This document shows positions 55,087-64,000 of a DNA stretch of 64,000 bases, in pieces; position 1 is the stretch's first letter; the number at the start of each line of letters is the position of its first letter. Origin of the DNA: Malus domestica (Eukaryota; Streptophyta; Magnoliopsida; Rosales; Rosaceae); the NCBI RefSeq assembly GCF_042453785.1, contig NC_091665.1, positions 20,737,501-20,801,500 on the forward strand, read 5' to 3'. Below the pieces are notes generated by a model. That model did not search any database and had not been told where the DNA came from. It saw only the letters and a list, made by a program, of their open reading frames with translations. A program made the translations under genes and the position numbers.

Positions 55087-57698
55087 TCAAAAGCAAGCAT
55101 CTAGCAGACAGCAACAGCACAGAGCAGCCAAACTGCAAAATTCATAAAATCGGATAACTAATTAGGGAATGCACCTGCACCTTAAAAAAAAGAGAACTTT
55201 TAAAAAAAACTCTCGGTACTGTTCACTTTAACGAAAAACCATATTTTTACACTAAAAAATCAATCCTGGTACAATTCACTTTACTCTTTATTTTGTTCTT
55301 AATCGTTAAAACTCAAAGTTTTCGAGTCATTTTCATTAGTTTTCCTTAAAAATAATCAGACAATATAGTACTTATCCAAAAACGACAACATTCTATAGGT
55401 GTACTCCAGAAGATTATTGTCGTAAGTACAACCTCAAGATCATCAAACATTACCTAAATGACTGGATTGTCCTTGACCCTCATCAAACATTACCTAAATG
55501 ACTGGATTACCCTTGACCCTGATGACATGAATACTGGACTTAACTACAGTACGCTATTGTGACATTCCAAACGAAAAACATCATCATCCCATTATTATCG
55601 TTGAATGAGTTTAAATTCTGAGATTTATGTAAAGGAACTATTATTGGCTTTCCAAAAATCTCATTATACACTTTTCACAAGTGTATTTTTCTTTCCTGAT
55701 ATAAAAAGTTTGGAGTGTAGAATGAAATTTTTAAAGTGCTAATAACAATTCCCTTATGTAATATATAGATAAAAATGACAATAATTAATGGACTGCATTC
55801 TTCTAGACGAATAACGCAATGTTATGAATTTCAACCTTCTCGCGTGCATTAGTTTGGAATGCCATGAAGGATAAGGAAGTCCCTGTCCATGACAAAGGGT
55901 AACTTGGGAACAAAAGCCATGGGCTCTGGCCAAGACTAGGGAAGAGGATCCGTTTTCCTAGGAATCTTAGGAATCCCGCGATCGTGACCGTTCATCGTAC
56001 ATTGTACGATCAGTTTTCGTTAAGTACTATTTATATTTAATTTTAAATTTTAAAATAATTTCTGACTACACGATATACGATGAACGGTCACACAAGATCC
56101 CTAAGAAAATGATCTGAGGAGGATCCTTTTCCCAAGACTAGGACCATTCATGTGAACCCATTTTTCTAGAAAGTGGAAATTGGAGTACTTATGGGACAAG
56201 GATTGTCGGTCCTCCTTGTTTCCGTGTCCTCTCATGTCCTCCTGATTGTGTGGTCACGGTTAAATTACGTCAATATTTTATATTACTATTCATTTTTGTC
56301 TTATTATTTGTATAAAAAATCACAACCCACCGAGAACCGATCCCCAACCACAACCTACGTGATTTGAAAGCATAAACTCCACTAATTAGTGGATTGCTAA
56401 AAGAGGGAGAGTTCCAAGTTGCAACAGATCTTTACTCAGAGATGCTTGAAAAGGAATTGTGAACACAAGTTTCAAGGAGAAAGATGGGTTGGGGGAGGAG
56501 AAGTTGGATTTAATTAACTAAAACCAAGATAATTTAGTTAAAACTTAAGAAGTTCAAATCGCACGAAATTTGTGAATAGGACACATAGATATTTTTAAGG
56601 AGTTTCTCCTAAATCCTTGAGTCAAGTATTTCTATTAAAAATATTCAATTTCTGATTGTTACCAAATTCCTATTTTATCCCTCAAGTGACGGAATTAACA
56701 AAAATACTACTAGTGCAACAAATAACATAATTCGAGAGCAGGAGAAACTATTAGAAACTATTAGTAGAGTACAAGAAGAAAAACTAAGCTCGTGATATCG
56801 ATCATGAAGCTTTGCTACAATTTAGCCTTTTTTCTTCTTTGTTTAGTTTTATTTTAATAAATAATAAATAAGCTAGATTATTTTTTCTTCTTAATATTTT
56901 ATCCCAGCATCCTTCTCAAAAAAAACATTTTATCCCAGCATCCACATTAACACCATTTTGGATCCGATATCTTCCTACTTGAGCGTACTGACAGAAAATC
57001 TAACGAGTTATAAAGAAGCAAAGCTCGATAGTTTGGCAAAGTCAAGGACAGATTCTAATGAATTCCTAATTCAGGGACTAGTGCTACAATTTGAGTCATA
57101 ATTTCAGGACCATCGAACCAATTTCCTCTTTCAGAAAAGAGTTGTAAGATGTGTTTGACTAAAGGACAACAAACCAGGGACCGAGTTGACTCGGTGCAAA
57201 ACTCAACAAGACCAAGCCAGATCTGAGTCAAGACTCAAAACTCAGATTCACAAATTTTACAAAGCGAAGTACAGAAAGTAAAAAGGAGGTCAAGAAAGGG
57301 AAGGAAATTACATACCAGCCCTCCATGAGGCCACTGCTGTTGTTCTGTTGTTGAGGGGGAGGCTGGGCGTACTGAGGGGCGTAGGGAGGAGGGTACCCTT
57401 GGGGGTACCCCTGAGGTGGAGGGTATCCCTGCGGTGGATATCCCGGCGGCGGATAAGCGTCTTTGGGATATCCTTCCGGTGGATAACCTATTCCAATTAC
57501 AATTTACACAAACAAAAGTGGCAGAAATACCAAATCAGAACAAAACCCATGTCACAGAATTCAAAAAATAATCAAACTATCAGGACATTTTTTTTACAGA
57601 TCTAAACAAAATCAAGAAAAAAACCAAACATGCAAAGTCTGCTTACCTTGAGGTGGAGGAACGCCAACGGGGGGCTGCTGCTGGTTGTAGTAGCTCAT
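55087..57698 (-). CDS. CYSTM family protein (cysteine-rich transmembrane module)
   Basis: Three exons on the minus strand, 57698-57647, 57487-57316 and 55132-55087, splice by GT-AG to 89 residues. The N-terminus is MSYYNQQQPPVGVPPPQG; the middle is a Pro/Gly/Tyr-rich chain of GYPP repeats (GYPPEGYPKDAYPPPGYPPQ); the end is GLMEGWC-type wording giving EGCLAALCCCCLLDACF once spliced (the Trp codon seen in the unspliced exon becomes Cys at the junction). This Cys-rich hydrophobic tail is the CYSTM module, found in small membrane-linked proteins tied to stress tolerance. The last exon is only 46 bases and sits 2.2 kb away behind an intron filled with MITEs, so automatic annotation could easily miss it. 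Confidence 0.9.
55195..55348 (+). mobile_element. ~150 bp MITE, copy A (in intron 2 of the CYSTM gene)
   Basis: It reads CTCTCGGTACTGTTCACTTT, AACGAAAAACCATATTTTTAC, then ATCGTTAAAACTCAAAG and TCATTAGTTTTCCTT. Related copies: 58336-58491 (opposite direction) and 62496-62645. Ends are GGGAGTTTTAACG-like and AAAGGAAAACTAACG-like. This family is very common in Rosaceae genomes as far as I recall. Confidence 0.8.
55441..55520. repeat. 40 bp tandem duplication
   Basis: CATCAAACATTACCTAAATG heads two adjacent 40 base copies at 55441 and 55481 that differ at two positions. Intronic. Confidence 0.9.
55941..56131. mobile_element. 191 bp MITE with 11 bp TSD
   Basis: CCAAGACTAGG occurs at 55930-55940 and 56132-56142. 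The element starts GAAGAGGATCCGTTTTCC and ends GGATCCTTTTC; inverted arms extend inward (GACCGTTCATCGTA versus ATGAACGGTCAC). There is no protein. Length of the duplication suggests a Mutator- or hAT-like mobiliser. It lies in intron 2 of the CYSTM gene. Confidence 0.85.
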
Positions 57699-58160
57699 TG
57701 TTGGCGGTGTTCTTGATGGATTGCAATAGCTAACAAATTAAAAAGTCGGAAGAAATAAAAAAACCCAGAAAATATCTCGAAGTCGCCTTTTTCTTTTGTT
57801 TTTGGGTTGTTGTTACTCTTTCGCTTCAGGAATAAGTTGAGAGACGTTATTTAATGTGGATGTAGAGAGACAGAGAGGTGTGGACAGGCTGTATGTGGGA
57901 ACGGGTGTTCGTTTTCAATTTTATTTTTTCCTCCGAATAAATAAATTTGGAAGGCAGTAAATCAGGAGGAGGGTGGTTTTACTTGGGGCAAGGAGAGAAA
58001 GGGAGGTTTGTTTGTTTTGTGCCCGCCTGCATTCAAATTTTAATTTTAATTTTTTTTAGCAAATCGGCAAAATTTTATTTGGTTGAAGTGTTAAAAAAAT
58101 TCAGCATTCTAGAACTCTGAAGCATAACTGAGAACCCCTGTGACATTACCTTTTCTATCA
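57699..58160. other. Promoter side of the CYSTM gene
   Basis: The first ~150 bases upstream of the ATG are the probable 5' UTR. No TATA box can be placed with confidence on the minus strand. Nothing else recognised. Confidence 0.4.
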
Positions 58161-58700
58161 AGGAAAAGACTTGTTCTTGAGGAGGAACTCCTTCTCAAGA
58201 TCCTCGTAGCCAATTCACAAAACTTCATGTTTATGATTAAAACGGTTCGTAATATAAATCATCATTTAAATATTATTTATGTAAAAGTTTAGAGCAAAAA
58301 AATGAGATTGTTTAATTATCGCAATATATAAAATAAAAGGAAAACTAACGAAAAATCCAAAAAAACTTCATTTTTAATGAAAAGCCATTTTAAAGGTATA
58401 ATAAATAGTACCAGGGAAATGTATAAATGTGGTTTTTTGTTAAAGATGAACAGTACCGATAGTGTTTTGTTAAAACTCCCTAAAATAAATGATCGGTGTT
58501 AATAAACCTATTACGAACTGACATCCATTATTTATTATAGTTGAGTGACTAAATGACTTTAGTTTAATGAACTTTTTGTAGAATGATTTATAATATGAAT
58601 GGTTTCAATCATAAACATGAAGTTTTGTGAATTGGCCACGAGATGTCTTGAGGAGGACTCCTCAATCTTAAGGAGCCAAGCTTCTCTCTTATGTTAATTC
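58161..58700. mobile_element. MITE with ~95 bp inverted ends, carrying a second MITE
   Basis: The left arm (CTCGTAGCCAATTCACAAAA, CTTCATGTTTATGATTAAAA) and the right arm (AATCATAAACATGAAGTTTT, GTGAATTGGCCACGAG) are inverted copies. The outer tips are looser (TTGAGGAGGAACTCC and GAGGAGGACTCCTCAA). The centre holds the unrelated 58336-58491 MITE, so the original element was about 380 bp. Confidence 0.8.
58336..58491 (-). mobile_element. ~150 bp MITE, copy B, nested in another MITE
   Basis: AAAGGAAAACTAACGAAAAA at the left and TTTTGTTAAAACTCCCT at the right, the reverse of copies A and C. GAACAGTACCGATAG marks the same inner box as in the other copies. Confidence 0.85.
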
Positions 58701-59008
58701 AAGAGAGCAAAAGAACAAAAGCCAAATATTACATACCGAGGTTTGATAATTGATTAAAAGTGCATTTTAATTCGCATTCATTGTACACATAAAGTGCTTT
58801 TGTTTAATAATTAATCGATTTTGCGCTTTAATGCTTACAATTAATTTAATAGGTATAAAAGATTGATTTGTATAACTTCTCTCTAAATATTGGTATTATT
58901 TTTGCATGTGCAGGAGCATAAGAGTTGAATGATGAAGATAAATAAGTAAACGTTGGGAAAGTGGCGGTGCAATCTCGGTAAAAAGTAAGAGGATATTTAA
59001 TTTGGGTT

Positions 59009-59518
59009 AGGTCTAAAATATCGATATTATTCCGATATTTTCATCGAAATTTTCGTGTTTTTAGACTACCGATATTTCCGATATCATCGATATTTTAGAT
59101 CTTGATATGAACTCTATGTGGTACTAAGTCACTCATGTATCTTACTATGCAATGTATAAAGTAAAAAATATTGTACTAATTCATTATATATAAATGATTA
59201 TGGTGTGTTTAAACTTCTTTAATTAATTACTACATATTTTCTACAATCACAATGTTTGTCAGCTTGCTATATAATCAACTTAAATCAGTTAAATCCATCA
59301 TGCAATGCATTTCCTTCCAATTTTTTGTGATAAATTAATAGATAATTGACTAAATAAACATCATGCAAAGTTTCAATAAAAATTTCCAAGTTTTTCTTAC
59401 AATTTCTGTGGTTTTTATTCAATTTTTATCGATATCGATAATATCCCGATATTTCCATTTAAATTTCCTTGTTTTTGGACTACCGGTATTTCCGATATCA
59501 TTGATATTTTAGGCCTTG
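59009..59518. repeat. ATCGAT-rich repeat element, copy 2 (~510 bp)
   Basis: Co-linear with 24090-24602 from AGGTCTAAAATATCGATATT to TATTTTAGGCCTT, about 90% identical by eye. The same direct terminal blocks and AT-rich middle (ACTAAGTCACTCATGTATCT) are present. Its right end lies five bases from the TSD of the next element. Confidence 0.8.
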
Positions 59519-59532
59519 GCTATGAAACAAAA

Positions 59533-60761
59533 GGGTAAATTACATAGTAGCCCTTCATGTTTGAGGTCTATTACAACCTCATATAACATCTTTAAAACAT
59601 TTTACTTTCATATCTCACGTACTATTTTATTTCAAAATAATACATCCGTTACATTTAAGCGCTAACGTGGCTGCCAAATGTGTGCCACGTGGCAAAACAA
59701 ATATTTTTTTTTTTAAAAAAAACCTAAATCTTCAACCAAAAAAAAAAAAAAAACTTAGAAAACCTAGATCCCATCACCCCACCCTTCCCCCCGACCGCCC
59801 GCCGAAACCCCATCCCCTTCACCATCTTCCCCATCTGTTGTCCCTCCCAACAACCCAAATCCAAAACCACTCCCACCCATCCTCCACATCCTCATCCGCA
59901 CCCATCCTCCACCTCCTCCGCGCACCCATCTTCCCATCTCCCCCCTACCCGAGCCCAACCTGCAACATAGAAAGAAAAAAAGAAAAAAAAAACCCATCTT
60001 CATCTTCCCCGACCCCCCCTTCCCTGCAACCCACCCATTTCTTCTCCCTTCCGTCTTCCCCAAACCCACCATGCATCCATCCTCCACCTCCTCCTTCGCA
60101 TCCACTACCTGCAACCTTGAAAAGAAAAAAAAAAACAAAAAAAATCTCATCTCCCTTTCCCTGCAACCCAGATCCTGTCTTCCCCAATGAGTGTGGATTT
60201 AAGGAGTGGAGTGTGTAGAGGAGGGAAGAGGGTGGGTGCGGAGGGTAGGTGCGCGGGTGGGTGCAGAGGAGGACGTGGAGGATGGGTGAGGTGGGTTTGG
60301 GGAAGACGGGAGGGGGAAGAAAGGGGTGGGTTACAAGGAAGGGGGGTCGGGGAAGATGAAAATGGGTTTATTTTTTCTTCTTCTTTTGGGTTGCAAGTTG
60401 GGTGGGGGAGGGAGGGAGGGAAGACGAAGTTGGGGTTGCGGGGAGGTGTTTTTCAGCTTTTGTTTTTGGTTTTTTTTTTTAATATTTATTTATTTAGAAG
60501 ATTCAGGTCTTTTTTTTTAAAAATAAATTTTTTTTGCCATGTACGTGGCACACATTTGGCAGCCACGTGGCACAAATGTAGCAACCACGTGGCACAAATG
60601 TAGCAACCACGTTAGCACTTAACGGATCAATGGATGAAAAATGTAACGGAAGTATTATTTTGAAATAAAATAGTATGTGAGGTATGAAAGTGAAATGTTT
60701 TAAAGATATTGTATGGGGTTGTAATAGACTTCAAACTTGAAGGGCTACTATGTAATTTTCC
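59533..60761. mobile_element. MULE-like fold-back element, 10 bp TSD
   Basis: TGAAACAAAA at 59523-59532 recurs at 60762-60771. Inverted ends of roughly 170 bases start GGTAAATTACATAGTAGCCC and include CTAACGTGGCTGCCA and GTGTGCCACGTGGC. The interior is C-rich on the left half and G-rich on the right half, again complementary (CCCCATCCCC, CTTCCCC against GGGGAAGA), so the whole element can fold. The Pro/His-rich and Gly-rich ORFs inside are products of this composition. Confidence 0.85.
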
Positions 60762-60771
60762 TGAAACAAAA

Positions 60772-61970
60772 TACCCAAATTAGATAACTATTGCAATTTA
60801 CATGCCAAGCAAATAGAGAAGAGGGAATTCATGGCTCGTTTACAAGTCCTTTAAAATGACTGAAAACGTTTTTGGTAAAATTGATTTTGGGTTCCAAAAG
60901 TATTTAAAGTGTTTTTTCAACATTCACTAGATTTTTACTAAGAATTGGTTTAAAAAACATATTCATCAAAAGTGCTTCAAGTCATTTGAAAAGTGCCCCT
61001 AGCCTTACAGCGTAAAATCTAGCCGGTAACATTGTAGGGTGAGAAATTAGAGCACGCGGAGGAGATAGGGAGCCAACGATTTTTGATTCTATGATATTTG
61101 CCTTCAGCGGGAATTCATGTGCGATTAAAAGAAATGGATTCGGGTCTCCGTGTCCTGGTATCTCTCTTGGGGTTCTAAGACAATTTCCGTACAAGGGCGA
61201 ATACTTGGTTCCATTTGGAAGCTCTATCCTCTCTGCCTTCTATTTGTTTTCAATTCTTAGAATTCTGTACTTTTCGTTTATGGAGAACTAATCTCCTTAG
61301 CTAAGGTTAGGGGAGAAACCTATACTATGACTATGTAGTTTTAATATTTCAATTCTATTTCAGATTTTCAATGTTAATTTTACCTAGTGGATGTTCAAGG
61401 AAATTTCTTATTTATTCTATTTTCGGATTGATGAATGTTAGTTATGATTCATAGGTTCAATCATGGTTTTGTTTCAATATTCATGCTATTAGTCAATTGA
61501 ATAAATTGGCAGATTGGTATGATTTCGACGGAGTAGTTTCTTGATATTTTGTCGTTGTAGTACAAATTATTTTTGGGATTATTTCTATAAGGAATTGAAA
61601 GAGCTTTATGTGTTTTGAACATCTACATTGGAGAGTTAATCATCAAACGCTTTTATATTGGGAAAACTTAATTGCCATATCTTTGGATTGAGACTCTCTT
61701 GTTTGTATCTCATTTGAGTTATAAATTGAATCGAAATGGTGGAATTGCATAGTTGCATGTAGGCAGAACCTCGATGCCTTAGTGTTTTTAATTGTTGCAT
61801 TTTTCTTCTAAAAGTTACATCTCATTCAATATTATTTTTTGTTTCTGGTTCGACAAGTTCTGCATTCTTTTTCAATACTCACGGGGGAATAAAACACTCG
61901 GATTTCAAGGTTATACTGCTATGCGAAACCTGCACTTGGCTTTAGCAAGCAAGGTCCACCACTAAACCCA
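60772..61970. repeat. Gene-free; possible LTR-derived remnant at 61200-61960
   Basis: The part around 61282-61320 (GAGAACTAATCTCCTTAGCT, then GGGGAGAAACC) and the following ATTCATAGGTTCAATCATG resemble the order of phrases in the LTR at 12304-14322 (GAGGAACTAAACCCCTCTTAGCT, GGGGGG, TGATTCATAAG). It could be a distant relative. The rest shows nothing. Confidence 0.35.
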
Positions 61971-62330
61971 CACTACAAGAAAACAGGATTTTTGTGGCGA
62001 CAAACATTCGTCACACAAATATGAAAATTCGTCACATTTGACTATATGTGATGAAATTCCAGCGTCACAATTATCGTCACCTATACAGCGTCACCGATAG
62101 TTTATGTGACGAATGTTAGAGTCGCCATATATTTTTCTTTTACGTGGCGCTAATTTCGTCACATATTCTGTTTGTAAGTGACGGAATAAGCATCACAAAA
62201 TAAAAAAGTCAGTGACCAATGTTTTTAGTCTCATATCAAACTTATAAGTGATGATTTTATCGTCACCCAATATAATCCCAGAATGATATGATTAACACTA
62301 AATGACATTGAAATCGTCACATATTCTTTT
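61971..62330 (+). mobile_element. One terminus of a CACTA (En/Spm) transposon
   Basis: CACTACAAGAAAACAGGATT at 61971 is a classic CACTA end. It is followed by sub-terminal repeats of CGTCAC/GTGACG in both directions (CATTCGTCACAC, ATTCGTCACATTTG, TATGTGACGAATG, AAGTGACGGAAT), as expected for transposase binding sites. The matching TCTTGTAGTG end was not found before 64000, so it is truncated or extends past the window. Confidence 0.8.
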
Positions 62331-62495
62331 GACAATCAATATTGTCTCCACTTAATTAATAGATGTGGTATGCAAAAGGGTTCGATAAAATTAGAAGGAA
62401 CAATTTAATATAAGTTGTAATTAGTTTTCTAAGATGTCGAAGTAGGACTTTTACTTTGTGCAAGAAAATTCGCATAAAGTTAGTAGGTTTAAATA

Positions 62496-62645
62496 AGGGA
62501 GTTTTAACGAATCACTCCCGATACTGTTTACTTTTAACGGAAAATCACATTTTTACATTTTCTTGGTACTATTCACTACACCTTTATTTGTCATTTTTCA
62601 TTAAAACTAAAGTTTTTTTGGACTTTTCGTTAGTTTTCCTTTTAA
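62496..62645 (+). mobile_element. ~150 bp MITE, copy C
   Basis: GGGAGTTTTAACGAATCACT to TTCGTTAGTTTTCCTTT, parallel to copy A and reverse to copy B. It has the same inner wording (ACTGTTTACTTTTAACGG, TTGGTACTATTCACT). Confidence 0.85.
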
Positions 62646-63011
62646 AGGGACCATTTCTTGACATGAAAATGAATATATGACACAAATGATGAATATGTTT
62701 GAGTTGATCGCAAACATAAGTAACCTAATTTGACGAGAAAAATACGTTTTACTAGTAGTATATGAAGAAAATAATTAGCTTTTTCAATTTATTGTTGGGA
62801 GGCTTTGTAGTTTTACAGATTGGATTGGAATTTTACCTTCTTAGTGATGATGTTCAGGCAGCCTTCTATTAAAAGATGCAGCTTTTGTTTTCTAATATTC
62901 ACGCTTTAGGTTGGAAAACAGATCCAACCAAACCAAACTTGAATAATCTAGTGCTTATATTGCGAGGTAGATTGCGAAGAGCATAATGACTTAGGGATTT
63001 TCTGTGTTTAC

Positions 63012-63345
63012 TGTTGAGAGTTGTCCCATATCGGTGAGAGAAAAAGTTTGCTATGTGCTTATATGGTCTTGGGCTACTCTCCATATTGCTAATTGGTTTT
63101 ATGGTGGAATCCCAATTTCATCATGGTATCAGAGCGGGTTGTCCTCGTGTAAAGCCAAACGGCCACACGCGCTCCACGTCACCCAGTTGTTGTCCACATG
63201 TAGGCTTGAAAATCCGCCACACATGCAGGGGCGCGTTGAAAGTTGTCCCACATCGGTGAGGGACAAGGTTTGCTATGTGCTTATATGGTCTTGGGCTACT
63301 CCCCATATTGCCAATTGGTTTTATGGTGGAATCCCAATTTCATCA
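63012..63345 (+). mobile_element. TRIM retrotransposon, complete (334 bp)
   Basis: Two 112 base direct LTRs, 63012-63123 and 63234-63345, start TGTTGAGAGTTGTCCC (CGTTGAAAGTTGTCCC in the second) and end AATTTCATCA. Directly after the first is TGGTATCAGAGC (63124-63135), the primer site for initiator tRNA-Met. A purine-rich GCAGGGGCG precedes the second. TTTAC flanks both sides (63007-63011 and 63346-63350). The 110 base inside encodes nothing. Needs enzymes from other elements. ORFs over it are spurious. Confidence 0.93.
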
Positions 63346-63350
63346 TTTAC

Positions 63351-64000
63351 TTGTCTTATATATTGTGAGACTAAAAAACTAGAGGGCATTGGCCGAAGAA
63401 GGGGCCGACGCAAGGACAACGACTGAAGTTTTGGAAAGTTTCTTTGGCAGAAGAGTAGCATTCTTCTTGGTAGCTACCATGACCATTACTTCAAAGCCCT
63501 TCAAAGTTCAGCCGGCTACGGTGAAGTAAGTGTTAGAATTGACCAAGTATTAAAATAATTAAGGAAAACATATGAAGGGTGGTTTATGGTATAACTTCTT
63601 TTGGCTTCAGTGTGGCGGATTTCTTTGGTCGCTCTTCAAAGACCTTGGTCAAGGTGTAGTTAACACCAACGCGAAGAGGGCGTCTTTGGAAAGAGTGGGA
63701 CGACACCCCACCTCAGGGGAGCATAGCCGAAGTCTGAACTATGTGCACCTGTTGGTGTGCTTGTCATGTGGCTTTTCGCAATCCTTATTCGATTATGGTT
63801 CCTCCCATGTTCGGGCCAATTGGGAGTGAGACGACACAAGAAGAATGGGGCAGCCTTGATGATACCCCATTAGCTCATAACCAAATGGCAAGTCGCGGAT
63901 CAATGGGAATGGGCCTTAATTCGGCTGGATCACGACGTCCACCTTGTCATCCCATTCAAAGGTTAGAAGTCTTAGGGAGTTGGGATAAGGTCTTTAGCAG
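63351..64000. other. Right end of window; nothing recognised
   Basis: Several short frames on plus are open but show no domain. The wording is less AT-rich than its surroundings and may be retroelement-derived, but I cannot name it. Confidence 0.4.

Noticed and set aside
59667..60603. Pro/His-rich and Gly/Arg-rich ORFs
   Set aside because: Direct result of C-rich and G-rich complementary halves of a fold-back element.
63004..63426. 140-codon ORF with repeated SCPISVREKVCYVLIWSWAT-like wording
   Set aside because: It spans both LTRs of the TRIM; the repetition is the LTR pair.

Overview
The window is plant nuclear DNA, almost certainly from a eudicot. I infer Rosaceae, apple/pear side, from the repeat company (an abundant ~150 bp MITE family, Au-type SINEs, a TRIM, a tRNA-like SINE); a database search would be needed to prove it. 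Coding density is low. Real genes have short exons with GT-AG introns, and most of the sequence between them is transposon-derived and often nested. No bacterial, organellar or CRISPR features were seen.

Layout. 1-10644: a decayed minus-strand Ty3/gypsy retrotransposon, probably of the Tat lineage (no envelope, no chromodomain), with LTR, primer binding site, gag, protease, RT, RNase H remnant and integrase. Its long 3' region holds four blocks of tandem repeats, a 34 bp perfect palindrome and an antisense accessory ORF at 1026-1700. 10645-18910: solo LTRs, an LTR-like element with inverted ends and a gag-like relic. 20212-22348: ARL8-type small GTPase, intact, 6 coding exons. 22349-24960: SINE and an ATCGAT-rich repeat. 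25240-27174: three tRNA-Pro(UGG) genes in a row on the minus strand. 27302-28450: a non-autonomous DNA element. 29614-31088: a WLIM1-type two-LIM-domain protein, intact, 5 exons. 31960-37229: a minus-strand long coiled-coil protein with about 17 coding exons. 37780-39920: a dead L1-type LINE split by a fold-back element. 41729-46614: a pseudogene of a telomere-repeat-binding factor (TRB, Myb plus H1/H5 family), invaded by a 5'-truncated RTE LINE and by a solo LTR that itself carries an Au SINE. 47697-53833: duplicated and repeat-rich DNA. 55087-57698: a small CYSTM protein, intact, 3 exons. 57700-64000: MITEs (one inside another), a MULE-like fold-back element, one CACTA end and a complete TRIM.

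The genes do not form a pathway. The GTPase (vesicle/lysosome traffic), LIM protein (actin bundling), coiled-coil protein and CYSTM protein (membrane, stress) are ordinary neighbours in a plant genome. The least ordinary structure is the 3' region of the gypsy element: the antisense ORF has its own candidate TATA box and poly(A) region, and it is flanked by arrays punctuated with palindromes. Antisense extra ORFs and hypervariable tandem-repeat 3' UTRs are known in Tat elements, so this is an unusually clear example rather than a proven new system.
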